A stretch of 64,000 bases of DNA from Litorimonas sp965205225 (lineage in GTDB: Bacteria; Pseudomonadota; Alphaproteobacteria; Caulobacterales; Maricaulaceae), in assembly GCA_965205225.1 (NCBI GenBank), contig CBDBFZ010000003.1, forward strand, positions 372,001 through 436,000, written 5' to 3'. A program made the position numbers and the translations under genes. This document shows, piece by piece, positions 17,893-27,146 of this stretch. The notes beneath the pieces are model-generated. The model made no database searches and was not told where the DNA came from. It was given only the letters and a program-made list of their open reading frames with translations. Each line of letters opens with the position of its first letter. Within the stretch, counting starts at the first letter, position 1.

Positions 17893-18866
17893 ATGTCAGC
17901 ACCTTCGCCAGAAGCAGTTCGGGCGCGGTTTCAGACGTTGATTGAAGAAGGGTTAAGCGGGCGCGCGGCAGCGTTGCGCCTGAAGCTTTCACCGACCACC
18001 GGAGCGCGTTGGGGTCTTTCGATCCGACGAACCAGACGTGCAAGGGCCGCGCGGCAAGGTCGCCCTCGTGGCAAGGGCAAGCTTGATACCCACCGGTCTT
18101 TTCTCGTCGAACTGATTGAACAGGACGGGGACATGACCGTGCCTGAACTGGCCGGTGCGCTGGCAGACGCGACCGGCGTTCAGGTGCACCTTGATGCGAT
18201 TGGCCGGTTCCTGCGCAAACTCGGTTTTACATACAAAAAACGTTGGTCGCCACCGAGCGACGCCGCGCATGGGTAAGGAAACAAGGCGACGACTGGTTCG
18301 CTCATCGCTTGCCAGCAATCTCGGCATAACCGGATCATCTTGTTTTCATTGATGCGACTTCAGTTAAAACGAACCTGACCCGCCAGCGCGTGGCTGGTCG
18401 CAGCGAGGAGAGCGGCTCTTTATGGATGCCCCTTTCGGGCCATGGGGAACACAGACCTTCATCGCCGGTTTGACGTCAGATGCCCTGAGATTGAGATGCC
18501 CTGATCGCGCCCTGGGTCATCAAAGGCGCGATGGATGGCGAAGGCCTTTGCGGCTTACATCGCACAGGTGCTGGTCCCTGAACTGGCACCGGGAACCGTC
18601 GTCATCCTGGACAACCTCGCCACGCACAAAACGCTGTCGCGGCCAAAGCCATACGCGATGCAGGCTGCTGGTTTCTCTTCTTGCCCCCCTACAGCCCGGA
18701 CTTGAACCCGATTGAGATGGCGTTCTCCAAACTCAAAGCGCATCTGCGAAGGATAGGTGCGCGAACCTTCACCGATCTGTTCCACGCCCTCACGGAAATC
18801 TGTGACCTCTTCTCGCCAGAAGAGTGCTGGAACTACTGCAAAGCTGCCGGATATGTCTCAGGCTAA
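17893..18866 (+). pseudogene. IS630-family transposase, frameshifted
   Basis: The N-terminal part from ATG 17893 (SAPSPEAVRARFQTLIEEGL, then DGDMTVPELAGALAD) is the two-HTH region of IS630 transposases. After GFTYKKRWS the frame shifts. Later pieces include LVFIDATSVKTNLTRQRVAG (first Asp), a degenerate middle with several stops (18470-18620), and FLPPYSPDLNPIEMAFSKLK, the DE end motif, finishing YCKAAGYVSG at 18866. At least three frameshifts. Ends of the element were not resolved. Confidence 0.85.
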
Positions 18867-18878
18867 AGGTCGGATGCT

Positions 18879-19757
18879 TTAGGTTTTTGCCGCGTTCACC
18901 AGCGTGCGGGCACCATCGACGATGTCCGGGTGATCCAGCGCATGGGCGAGCACGGTTTCGAAATAGCCAAGCTTCGAACCGCAATCATAGTCCTGACCCG
19001 CATAGGCAAAGGCGTGGAAGGGTGCGCCCGATTCCATCGACCGCACCATGGCATCCGTAAGCTGGATTTCACCGCCTGCGCCTGTATCCTGCGTTGCGAG
19101 CAGGTCCATAACATCGGGCTGCAGGATATAGCGTCCGGTGATTTTATAGCGCGACGGCGCATCTTCAATGACGGGTTTTTCAACCATGCCGGACATGGCG
19201 ATAAGCGGCCCATCCAGATTCCCTTTCGGGGCGATGACACCATATTTCGATACGTCCACTTCTGACACCTCGTCAACCGCAATAATGTTGCCGCCAACAT
19301 CCGCATAGGCCTCCATCATCTGTTTCAGACAGCCGGGATCGCCTTTGATGATGACGTCCGGCAGCAGAACCGCAAAGGGTTGATCGCCGACAATATCGCG
19401 GGCGCACCAGACAGCGTGGCCGAGGCCGCGCACAGCCTGCTGGCGCACGAAACTCATTGTGCCTTCTTTAGGACGGAGTCGTTTCAGCTCATCCGCAATT
19501 TCAGTCTTGTTTTTTTCCCCTAACGCCGCTTCCAGCTCGTACGCCCCGTCGAAATAATCCTCGATCGCGCCTTTATTCCGACCCGTGATGAAGACGATAT
19601 GTTCGATCCCGGCGTCCAGCGCTTCATCCACGACGTATTGCAAGACTGGACGATCCACGATCGGTAGCATTTCCTTAGGAACCGTTTTGGTCGCGGGCAG
19701 GATCCGCGTGCCGAAACCGGCAACAGGCAAGACAGCAATACGGGCAGGCTTTGTCAT
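18879..19757 (-). CDS. galU: UTP-glucose-1-phosphate uridylyltransferase
   Basis: A 292-residue nucleotidyltransferase with the signature GFGTRILPATKTVPKEMLPI near the N-terminus (Gly-rich loop and catalytic Lys), then VEKP and the terminal GxKxGY-like KLGYFETVLAHAL. It makes UDP-glucose from glucose-1-phosphate and UTP for cell-envelope polysaccharides. The start overlaps the ugd stop by four bases (ATGA), so UDP-glucose and UDP-glucuronate production are co-expressed. Frame intact; full length. Confidence 0.96.
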   Translation of the reverse strand: MTKPARIAVLPVAGFGTRILPATKTVPKEMLPIVDRPVLQYVVDEALDAGIEHIVFITGRNKGAIEDYFDGAYELEAALGEKNKTEIADELKRLRPKEGTMSFVRQQAVRGLGHAVWCARDIVGDQPFAVLLPDVIIKGDPGCLKQMMEAYADVGGNIIAVDEVSEVDVSKYGVIAPKGNLDGPLIAMSGMVEKPVIEDAPSRYKITGRYILQPDVMDLLATQDTGAGGEIQLTDAMVRSMESGAPFHAFAYAGQDYDCGSKLGYFETVLAHALDHPDIVDGARTLVNAAKT

Positions 19758-21097
19758 AAGGTGCTCTCTTTAACGGGTACCGCCGGATAGCCGATATTCG
19801 TGTAGGAAAAGCCAAGAGCTCGCATATGCTTGCCGCGATAGATATTGCGCAGATCGATCACATTGGGTGCGTTGAGCAAATCCTTGACTCGCCCCATGTC
19901 AAAGGCGCGGAATTCATCCCATTCTGTCACGATGACGACGGCATCCGCGCCGTCAATGGCCGCATAGGGACAGTCCGTATAGGTAATATCGGGCAAGTGC
20001 TTTTTCGCTTCATCCATCGCCTCAGGATCGTAGGCAACGATCTCGGCACCTTTGTCGATCAAGCGCGGAATTATGGTGAGGGACGGGGCATCGCGCATAT
20101 CATCCGTGTTCGGTTTGAAGGCGAGGCCGAGGATGCAGATGCGAAGCCCATGCACATCTCCACCAGCCGCCGCGACGATCTTATTGGTCATGCGGCGTTT
20201 TCGGGCATCATTGGCATCGATGACGGATGATACGATGGAGAGTGAGACATTGACTTCTTCAGCTGTGCGCGCCAGTGCCAGCATGTCTTTCGGAAAACAG
20301 GAGCCGCCATAGCCCGGTCCGGCATGGAGAAATTTGTTGCCGATCCGTTTATCCAGTCCGATGCCGCGCGCAACTTCTTGCACATTTGCACCGACCGCTT
20401 CGCACAGATCGGCCATTTCATTGATTAAGGTGATCTTGGTCGCCAGAAACGCATTGGCGGCATATTTGATCAGTTCCGATGTGCGGCGTTCGGTGAAGAC
20501 GATCGGCGTCTCATTCAGATAAAGCGGACGGTATAGCTCGCGCATTACCGCTTCGGCGCGGCTATCCTTGGTGCCGACGACGACGCGGTCCGGTCGCTTG
20601 AAATCGTCAATAGCGGCACCTTCGCGTAGAAATTCGGGATTGGAGACAACCTCAAAAGTCGCGCGCGAAGCATGTTCCGCCATGATGCGTTCGACTTCGT
20701 CGCCCGTGCCGACCGGGACGGTCGACTTCGTCACGATCACCGTAAACCCACCCTCACCGGTCGAGATCAATCCAGAAATTTCTTCTGCGGCAGCATAAAC
20801 ATAGGACAGGTCGGCATAGCCGTCCCCGCGCCGGGACGGTGTACCGACCGCAATAAAGATGGCGTCCGTGCCCTGCATGGCGGTTTTCAGATCGGTCGTG
20901 AAAGAGAGGCGACCCGCCTTCACATTCTTGGCGATCAGATCATCAAGGCCCGGCTCATAGATCGGGACATCGCCCGCATTCAGCGTTTCGATCTTGGCCG
21001 GATCCTTATCCACACAGACAACTTCATGGCCGAAATCCGCGAAACAGACCCCCGACACCAGACCGACATAACCTGTACCAACCATCGTGACTTTCAT
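19754..21097 (-). CDS. ugd: UDP-glucose 6-dehydrogenase
   Basis: A 447-residue enzyme with the N-terminal NAD-binding fold GTGYVGLVSGVCFADFGH, the catalytic-cysteine motif GPGYGGSCFPKD, the Lys-containing NEMADLCEAVGANV helix and the C-terminal UDP-binding domain (GLAFKPNTDDMRDAPS). It oxidises UDP-glucose to UDP-glucuronate. First gene of the ugd-galU pair. The divergent hydroxylase gene starts 99 bases away, so promoters for both lie in 21098-21196. Confidence 0.96.
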   Translation of the reverse strand: MKVTMVGTGYVGLVSGVCFADFGHEVVCVDKDPAKIETLNAGDVPIYEPGLDDLIAKNVKAGRLSFTTDLKTAMQGTDAIFIAVGTPSRRGDGYADLSYVYAAAEEISGLISTGEGGFTVIVTKSTVPVGTGDEVERIMAEHASRATFEVVSNPEFLREGAAIDDFKRPDRVVVGTKDSRAEAVMRELYRPLYLNETPIVFTERRTSELIKYAANAFLATKITLINEMADLCEAVGANVQEVARGIGLDKRIGNKFLHAGPGYGGSCFPKDMLALARTAEEVNVSLSIVSSVIDANDARKRRMTNKIVAAAGGDVHGLRICILGLAFKPNTDDMRDAPSLTIIPRLIDKGAEIVAYDPEAMDEAKKHLPDITYTDCPYAAIDGADAVVIVTEWDEFRAFDMGRVKDLLNAPNVIDLRNIYRGKHMRALGFSYTNIGYPAVPVKESTL

Positions 21098-21196
21098 ATC
21101 TGCGCTGTAGCGCCGCAGTTGCGATGCGTCACCCTTCTGCGGTTAGGAAGGTTTGGCGGATTGACAAATTTTTTGTGACAGTGTGGGGTCCCGACA

Positions 21197-22108
21197 ATGG
21201 ATGCCGAAATTTCTTTCCCTCTGGTTCTGGCTTGGGCCGCGCCGTTCTTCGTAATGACGGTTGCGCTGGAATGGTGGCTGATCTCGCGCGGCAAGCTGGG
21301 CGGACGCTATGAATGGCGCGACGCGGTCACGTCCATGACGATGGGTCTCGGTAATTTGCTGACCGACCTGATGTTCGGTTTTATAAGTCTCGGTATTCTT
21401 GTTTTCTTCTGGCAGTTCCGTCTGATTGACTTGGGTATCAGCCTGCCCGGCATTCTGGCCGCACTCGTGGCGCAGGACTTTGTCTATTACTGGAAGCACA
21501 GGGCTTCGCACCGGATCCGCTGGTTCTGGAGTGCGCATGTCGTTCATCACAGTAGCCAGCATTATAATCTTTCGACAGCGCTGCGGCAGCCTTGGACAAG
21601 CAATTTTACCGGATATGTGCTGCTCTCATCCCCGCTTGTCTTGATCGGTTTTCATCCCTTGCTGATCGGTTTTGTGGGCGCGATCAATCTGCTCTACCAA
21701 TACTGGATACACACGGAAGCGATCAAAAAGTTTCCGTACTGGTTCGAATTCATCTTCAATACCCCGTCCCATCACCGTGTGCATCACAGCACGCATCCAC
21801 CCCATCTCGACATGAATTATGCAGGCATTTTCATCGTCTGGGACCGGGTGTTCGGCAGCTTCGTGGAAGAGCGCGACGATGAAGCGATGACCTATGGGCT
21901 CGTCAAGAATATCGAGACCTACAATCCGGTGCGTGTTGCCCTGATGGAATGGATTTCACTCTTTCACGATGCCTTGAGTCCCGGCCTCACAATCCGTCAG
22001 CGCCTTGGCTATGTCTTCGCTCCGCCTGGCTACAGTCATGACGGATCACGACAGGGCAGTGAGGATATTCTGGCGGAGTGGAAAGCCTGCCAAGAGAGGC
22101 CGAGCTAG
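21197..22108 (+). CDS. Sterol desaturase/fatty acid hydroxylase superfamily membrane protein
   Basis: A 303-residue membrane protein with the di-iron histidine boxes of the superfamily: HRASHR (HxxxH), HVVHHSSQHYN (HxxHH), and HHRVHHSTHP followed by HLDMNYAG. Four or so membrane spans precede and flank them. Enzymes of this family hydroxylate or desaturate lipids, carotenoids or hopanoid-like substrates at the membrane using O2. The substrate cannot be inferred. A second potential start upstream is not favoured because MDAEISFPL gives a normal family N-terminus. Confidence 0.9.
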   Translation: MDAEISFPLVLAWAAPFFVMTVALEWWLISRGKLGGRYEWRDAVTSMTMGLGNLLTDLMFGFISLGILVFFWQFRLIDLGISLPGILAALVAQDFVYYWKHRASHRIRWFWSAHVVHHSSQHYNLSTALRQPWTSNFTGYVLLSSPLVLIGFHPLLIGFVGAINLLYQYWIHTEAIKKFPYWFEFIFNTPSHHRVHHSTHPPHLDMNYAGIFIVWDRVFGSFVEERDDEAMTYGLVKNIETYNPVRVALMEWISLFHDALSPGLTIRQRLGYVFAPPGYSHDGSRQGSEDILAEWKACQERPS

Positions 22109-22109
22109 C

Positions 22110-22375
22110 CCAGACTCGCGAACAGCGCACGCTGTGCGATGCCAAAGCCGCGCGGACGCCCAATTCGCAACGTCTTCTTCATTGACAAGGACTTGTGTCA
22201 AGTGGTCAGCACGGATTATGGAGAGGCCGTTAGAGGGAACGAGATAACCGACAACTGTTTCCTCGCGTTTATATTCGCCGTTTAAAAGAAAACCTATCAA
22301 TTCCAACGTCACAGCAAAAACACAATGGTCATGATGAAAAACCAACCCGCTGCACAAGAATAACCTCGCCATGCA
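22110..22375 (-). pseudogene. Possible HlyD/membrane-fusion protein fragment
   Basis: A minus-strand frame reads VFAVTLELIGFLLNGEYKRE, then ETVVGYLVPSNGLSIIRAD and VLVNEEDV. One membrane helix followed by YxRxExVxGYLVPxxGLxxI is the N-terminal pattern of HlyD-type adaptors of bacteriocin/RTX exporters. Only about 90 residues remain, with a diverged tail (WASARLWHRTACAV) and no downstream part. Short match, so tentative. Confidence 0.35.
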
Positions 22376-22491
22376 ATTTGTTCCGTTTATGGTCTAATGC
22401 TTCTTTTTTAAATAGAAACATGAGTTAAATACCTAATAATTTCTTGAGGAAATATTTAAAAGGGAAAATAGAGATAAGTTAAAAAAGATTA

Positions 22492-23222
22492 GAGTCATGC
22501 CTAGTTGATTGGATTTTCTCTGAGGTATCGTAACAGGGTTTTGTACTTGTCTTCAAGCCTGTGATTATATCTCCATTCCGTTTCCTTCAGGTGTAGATGA
22601 AAGGTGTGTTTTGGAACGCCCTTAAACTTCGCTAGACGCATCTTGGCCAGCCCCCAGAAGCCTTCGATGCCGTTGATGTGGGTCGGGCCCTGGACGAACT
22701 CGTCCCTGGAATGATCTACCCGATAATGACCATAGCCTATATCGACCAGTCCGTTATAGCCGCGCCAGCCATCGGAGTTGATGATGGAAGACGGGTCAAC
22801 CCTACCCCGGATAATCCCCTGTAGGGTGGCTCTGGAGCAGTCTGGCACAATCTCGGTATAGACCCGCCCGGCCCGTTCGTAGATGCCAAACAGGGTGGTC
22901 TTGCCATAGGCCCCGCGCCCGCGTTTGCCCTTGACGCGGGTTGCGCCGAAATAGCTTTCATCAACCCCGACCACGCCGAAGAAGGGTTTGTCCGCCTCGC
23001 AGGCCCAATGGATGCGTTCGCGAAGAGCGCGGTAGATCCGATTGATGATGTTACGGTTAAGCCCTGTCAGTTGGGTTGTTTGCAGGGCTGTCAGATCAGC
23101 GGCGAAGCAGCGAACGACCTCCCGAATTTTGCGTTCGGACAGGTGCGAACCTTTTGAATAATGATTTTCATAGCATACAGTGACTTAGATTCTATGCGGA
23201 GCCAATCAACTAGGCATGACCC
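22492..23222 (-). mobile_element. IS1595-family element, copy 1
   Basis: A 731-bp element with near-perfect terminal repeats (GGGTCATGCCTAGTTGATTGG type; GAGTCATGCC at the left end). It is bounded by an exact 8-bp target duplication AAAGATTA (22484-22491 and 23223-23230). The transposase runs leftward: VDESYFGATRVKGKRGRGAY, then NSDGWRGYNGLVDIGYGHYR and THINGIEGFWGLAKMRLAKF, the DDE/N part of IS1595 enzymes. The A-run after the expected ATG has four A instead of five, so the ATG is out of frame with the catalytic part. This copy probably lacks a functional start. Confidence 0.9.
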
Positions 23223-23268
23223 AAAGATTATAAAACTATGTATTATGATGTTTGATGTGCCTCTAGCT

Positions 23269-24264
23269 TTATAGATCCCTTGCTACTTCATTTTGCTGCC
23301 ATCTCAAATTCGACGGGTGATAACATCCCGTTATTAGCATGTCTGCGTTTGGATTATAGAATAATTCGATGTAATCAAACACGTCTTTGCGCGCTTCTTT
23401 TCGAGTTTCAGAAATCTTGCGTTTGACCCGTTCAGTCTTGAGCAGATGAAAGAAACTCTCCGCGACGGCATTATCGTAACAATTTCCACACCGGCTCATA
23501 CTGGCTTCCAGATTGTGATCCGCCGGGAACTCACGCCAATCATGGCCGGTAAACTGTGAAGCTTGGTCGGAGTGAAGGGTAATTTTGTCTGTATCCGTGA
23601 ATGCATCGACCAACCTATTACTTTGCGCGAATACAGGTCGATGACGGCCGCTAAATACAGCCAACCTTCATAGGTGCGGATATAGGTGATGTCGGTCACC
23701 CAAACAGTGTCAGGCGCGGTGACGTTGAAGTCCTGCTGCAATTGATTAGCTGCCACGAAAGCAGATTGAGTGCCATACTTGCCGGGATGGCGTTTATAGC
23801 CAATTTTTGCCCGTAATCCTTCGCTTTGCATGAGCTTCGCAACCGGGTTGGAAGCACAGCGTTCACCGAGGCTGTGCAGGTCATGATGGATTTTACGATA
23901 GCTGTTACGCAACCGCTCTCAAGCCAGAACTGCTTGGCCGCTCAAACGGCGCCTACTCCCGATGCGCTTTGATAAAGGCGTGCTTCATTCGTGGCCCTTT
24001 GCAAAGAACGCCGTGGCCCTTTTTAAGATGTCGCGCTCCTCGGTGATGCGCCTAAGCCTAAGCTCGGCTTTCAGACCCTAGATCTCAAACTGATCCGCTC
24101 CGGTGTCTGGCTGGACGCGTCGCCATAACGCTTGACCCAATCGTAAAGCGACTTCGGGCTAATACCAGCCGATCTGATACTGATTTAACTGAATGACCCT
24201 ACCTTGAAACCTGCGCCGCAGCCTCGCGCTTGAACTCTTCCGTGTAACCTATAAATCCGCTCAT
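23269..24264 (-). pseudogene. IS3-family transposase (orfAB), degenerate
   Basis: OrfA begins at 24264 (MSGFIGYTEEFKREAAAQVS). OrfB pieces are MRNSYRKIHHDLHSLGERCA, TVWVTDITYIRTYEGWLYLA (first Asp of DDE), KITLHSDQASQFTGHDWREF and ASMSRCGNCYDNAVAESFFH (second Asp and Glu), ending at 23269. OrfA is riddled with stops, and two frameshifts split OrfB, so the element is dead. It directly follows the IS1595 copy with 38 bp between them. Confidence 0.85.
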
Positions 24265-24366
24265 AATGTAAGCTCCTTACTTCCATTGTTACCAAGCAAG
24301 GGGTTTACAAAAGTTGTTGAACATCAATAAGCTATGCTTGACTCATCATCGATCTTCACATACAAT

Positions 24367-24492
24367 TCATGTATGATATGGTAGCTTGCCGCTGGCAAGG
24401 CGGTTGTTGAGCCTTTGCCTATTGCTCAGATATTCATATTGCTGTTTCTCCGTCATATAGGACAGAGGGTCATTCGGGTCTGGCATTGACAT
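24367..24492 (-). CDS. Hypothetical small protein (41 aa)
   Basis: ATG at 24490-24492 opens MSMPDPNDPLSYMTEKQQYE and continues with a polar, helix-prone sequence to PYHT. No homology recognised. It is divergent from another mini-ORF (24521) in a 430-bp strip of unique DNA between an IS3 relic and an IS427-type copy. Coding potential is only suggested by composition. Confidence 0.3.
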   Translation of the reverse strand: MSMPDPNDPLSYMTEKQQYEYLSNRQRLNNRLASGKLPYHT

Positions 24493-24520
24493 GTCCTAAT
24501 CTATAATGCTACAAGACTAT

Positions 24521-24670
24521 ATGTCCGACGAAAGTGAATTGGCTCGTATTCTGTTTGTGCTCGGCATATTATCCTTTATGGCCATTTTGATATTTGGCGG
24601 GCTTCAAGCGTTTTTGACTGCAATCTTTCTATTTGTGCTTTTCATTTATCTGCTTGCAGGCATATTGTAG
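24521..24670 (+). CDS. Hypothetical small membrane protein (49 aa)
   Basis: ATG at 24521 gives MSDESELARILFVLGILSFM, then two hydrophobic stretches (MAILIFGGLQAFLTAIF and LFVLFIYLLAGIL) forming a hairpin of two spans. The stop is at 24668-24670, just before an IS427-type element. No family recognised. Hydrophobic mini-proteins of this type occur as toxins or membrane regulators, but nothing here allows a choice. Confidence 0.35.
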   Translation: MSDESELARILFVLGILSFMAILIFGGLQAFLTAIFLFVLFIYLLAGIL

Positions 24671-24695
24671 CCGACAAGCAGACGTCATAACCCTA

Positions 24696-25542
24696 GGTCG
24701 TAGTGAAGAATTAATCATTTGAGCCAGATCTTGATAGCTGCGATATAGACGAAGCCCATATAGTTTTGGATATGCTTGTCATAGCGCGTAGCCACACGCC
24801 GGAACTGTTTGAGATAGCCAAAGAAACGCTCGACAATATTACGTTCCTTATACAAAGCCATATCAGTTTGCCTTGGCTTGCGCGCATTTTTCCGGAACGG
24901 AATAACGGGCATAGCCCCGCTCTCATTCACCGCGTCTATAACGCACCGGCCATCATAGCCCTTATCCGCCAAGACATGATCCGCCTTAAACCCTGCCAAT
25001 AAGGCGGCGGCTTGCGTCATTTCGCTACAATTCCCGCCCGTTGCTATCAGGCGCAGAGGTAAACCCAATGCATCTGTCAGCCCATGTATTTTTGTCGTCA
25101 GGCCGCCCTTGGAACGCCCCAATGCGTGGGCATCAGGCCCCCTTTTTTATGCCGCGCCCCGGCCGATTGGGCATGCGCCCGCACAATTGTGGCATCCATC
25201 ATCAACCACTCTTGATCAGCGTGGGTGCGCAAGGCCTTAAAGACATCTTCTAAAACCCCGGCCTCAACCCAGAGATAATAACGCCGTTTGACACTGTCAA
25301 AACGCCCGAACCGTTCGGGTAAATCGCGCCAACGCCCGCCCGAACGGGCCATCCACAACAAAGCATCAATGAAAAGCCTGTTATTGGCGTTGCGACCCGG
25401 TTCCCCTGTGCTCCCATAAGGCAAATAAGGCTTTAAACGGCCCCATTGTTCATCCGTAAGTTCCTGATAACCAGACATATGTGCGCTCCTGACAAAATGA
25501 AGGAACATTATAGAAAATAAAAGTTAACTCTTCACTACAGCC
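24696..25542 (-). mobile_element. IS5-family (IS427 subgroup) element, copy 2, complete
   Basis: An 847-bp element between CTAG targets (TA duplicated at 24694-24695 and 25543-25544). Terminal repeats are GTCGTAGTGAAGAATTAA and GCTGTAGTGAAGAGTTAA. It has two overlapping reading frames typical of the subgroup (see the next entry). Colinear and nearly identical to copy 3 (28652-29498), so both are recent. Confidence 0.92.
24715..25478 (-). CDS. IS427-type transposase, OrfA/OrfB with probable -1 frameshift
   Basis: OrfA (25098-25478) starts MSGYQELTDEQWGRLKPYLP and carries ALLWMARSGGRWRDLPERFG and MMDATIVRAHAQSAGARHKK, including the first catalytic Asp. OrfB (24715 to about 25122) reads GRSKGGLTTKIHGLTDALGL, HVLADKGYDGRC (second Asp) and KERNIVERFFGYLKQFRRVA (Glu). 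The frames overlap at ATTGGGGCGTTCC, where OrfB lies -1 to OrfA, so a fused product by ribosomal slippage is expected as known for IS427 elements. Both frames are open; probably functional. Confidence 0.85.
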
Positions 25543-25544
25543 TA

Positions 25545-25676
25545 GCCATTTCCCTTAAAATATCCCTCTTTCATCTTGTCTAATTGCTCTCTTTGCTCTG
25601 GTGTTATTTCCTCGCCATTATTCGCGGGATTTAAGATAGAGTCGTCGGTGTGCTGGGTACGCAGCAGTAAGCGCAT
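25545..25676 (-). pseudogene. Short ORF cut by IS427-type copy 2
   Basis: ATG at 25674-25676 opens a 44-codon frame with the polar helix NGEEITPEQREQLDKMKEGY. Its TAG stop is supplied by the CTAG target at the IS edge, so the original C-terminus is unknown. It begins directly after the rpmE terminator hairpin. No family recognised; low support. Confidence 0.2.
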
Positions 25677-25705
25677 GAAAAAAGCGGCCCCGATGGAGCC
25701 GCTTT
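25677..25705 (-). terminator. Rho-independent terminator of rpmE
   Basis: On the minus strand AAAGCGGC-TCCATCGGG-GCCGCTTTTTT forms an 8-bp GC-rich stem followed by a T-run, 40 bp after the rpmE stop. This is a classical intrinsic terminator. Confidence 0.85.
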
Positions 25706-25743
25706 CAATCGTCTACCTGTTGCCGCAATGAGCGGCGCAGGGT

Positions 25744-25959
25744 TTATGAAAACCCTTTGAACTTGTCCTTGAACTTGCTGACCCGTCCGCGATCGCTGAT
25801 GTGCGCTTCGCCGCCAGTCCAGGCCGGATGTGTTTTCGGATCGATATCGAGAGACAGTGTGTCGCCCTCTTTGCCCCAGGTGGAGCGTATTTTGTACGTG
25901 GTACCATCGACCATTTTCACGGTGATGATGTGGTAATCGGGATGTCCGTTTTTTTTCAT
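25744..25959 (-). CDS. rpmE: 50S ribosomal protein L31
   Basis: A 71-residue protein beginning MKKNGHPDYHIITVKMVDGT, with DIDPKTHPAWTGG and the basic end GRVSKFKDKFKGF typical of bacterial L31. It lacks the CxxC zinc-binding cysteines (a C-minus form), so it is zinc-independent. L31 bridges the ribosomal subunits near the central protuberance. Followed by its own terminator; suhB lies about 90 bp upstream on the same strand. Confidence 0.95.
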   Translation of the reverse strand: MKKNGHPDYHIITVKMVDGTTYKIRSTWGKEGDTLSLDIDPKTHPAWTGGEAHISDRGRVSKFKDKFKGFS

Positions 25960-26050
25960 GAATCTTCTCTATGTTCGGTACGGCTTTGCTTTGGTCGATC
26001 CACCGCTGTGAGGCGGCCTATATTGAGACCTTGGCTCAGAATCAAGATGC

Positions 26051-26869
26051 CTACTTTACCCGATTCTTCAGCATTGGCAGGAGTTTTTCGTTTGCGGTAA
26101 TGATGTCGCCCATCTCCATGACGTCGCCGCCCGACAGGCTTTCAACCTGAAGGCCAGCTTCCTGAGCAATTATGATGCCAGCGGCGATGTCCCAAGGTTT
26201 GAGCCCGCGTTCCCAGAAACCGTCATAGCGTCCAGCCGCCGTCCAAGCGAGATCGAGCGAAGCCGCGCCAAAGCGGCGGACACCCGCGCTGGTGCCCATG
26301 ACCTGATGCAGTTCCTTGAGGAATTTTCCATGACCAGGCTTGCCCTTGAACGGCACGCCGGTGGCGAACATACAATCAGAGAACAGATCGCGCTGTGAGG
26401 GTTTAAGACGACGATCTGCGCCGCCGCGCGTGCCATCATTGATATAGGCGCCGCGGCCTTTCTCGGCGAACCACATATCATCCGTGATCGGATTATAGAC
26501 CAGTCCAGCCACCAGCTTGCGCGGATTGCCGTCGATCTCCCGCTCCAGCGCGATGGAAATGGCAAAATGTGGAATTCCGTGCAGAAAATTTGTTGTGCCG
26601 TCGAGCGGATCGACGATGAAGCGGTGCGACTTATCCGTACCTTCGATCTCTCCGGCTTCTTCCATCAGAAAACCATAGCCCGGACGGGCATAAGAGAGCT
26701 GCTCGTGAATGATCTCCTCAGCTTTCCTGTCAGCGCGGGAGACGAAATCAGACGGGCCTTTGCGGTTGACCTGTAGGGTTTCGACTTCGCCGAAGTCGCG
26801 CTGCAGACCGCGCGCGGCCTTGCGGGCGGCGTTCTGCATCACGCCCATAATTGCCGACATTCCGCTCAT
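26051..26869 (-). CDS. suhB: Inositol-1-monophosphatase family protein SuhB
   Basis: A 272-residue Mg2+-dependent phosphatase with the family motifs FLMEEAGEIEGTD (metal-binding Glu), FIVDPLDGTTNFLHGIPHFA (DPxDGTxN) and GLKPWDIAAGIIIAQEAG (WDxAAG). SuhB hydrolyses inositol monophosphate and in enteric bacteria also acts in rRNA antitermination. Two or three possible starts lie within the first ten codons (MSGMSAIMGV); the first is used here. suhB next to efp and rpmE is a known alphaproteobacterial order, broken here by the 27.0-30.7 kb island. Confidence 0.93.
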   Translation of the reverse strand: MSGMSAIMGVMQNAARKAARGLQRDFGEVETLQVNRKGPSDFVSRADRKAEEIIHEQLSYARPGYGFLMEEAGEIEGTDKSHRFIVDPLDGTTNFLHGIPHFAISIALEREIDGNPRKLVAGLVYNPITDDMWFAEKGRGAYINDGTRGGADRRLKPSQRDLFSDCMFATGVPFKGKPGHGKFLKELHQVMGTSAGVRRFGAASLDLAWTAAGRYDGFWERGLKPWDIAAGIIIAQEAGLQVESLSGGDVMEMGDIITANEKLLPMLKNRVK

Positions 26870-27023
26870 GGCGTGGTTCCGTTCGAATTATTCTAGAATG
26901 TATGAATCAATGCCGGGGCATCAATCCGTTGTGGCGGTGCGATAATCGCCAGTCTAATCCAGCGTTCGTCGTCTTATACCATTTCAGGCCGCGAGCGCGA
27001 TTGTTTTCTTCATCGCTGGATGT

Positions 27024-27146
27024 GTCATAATCTGTCGCCTTTATAACCAAGCCATCCACCTGTGAACCCGCCGACCGGCGCGAGAGTGAGCAACAGGATA
27101 TGACCCATGAAGCCCAATTCGGGATCGCGTAAAAAGAAGAAGGAGT
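27024..27146 (-). pseudogene. 3' half of a split small membrane protein
   Basis: Read on the minus strand, this segment gives FFFLRDPELGFMGHILLLTL and APVGGFTGGWLGYKGDRL before a TGA at 27024. A matching 5' half (MSDRFKTALVGAVVGLILAV and FIFFLR) lies beyond the IS1595-type element at 27862-27931. Joined, they give a two-span protein of about 60 residues. The junction shows no clean target duplication, so the joining is inference. The rest of 26870-27023 holds nothing identifiable. Confidence 0.3.

Noticed and set aside
24485..24507. TTGACA and TATAAT boxes ahead of the 49-aa ORF
   Set aside because: Spacing between the boxes is only about 10 bp, too short for a sigma-70 promoter.
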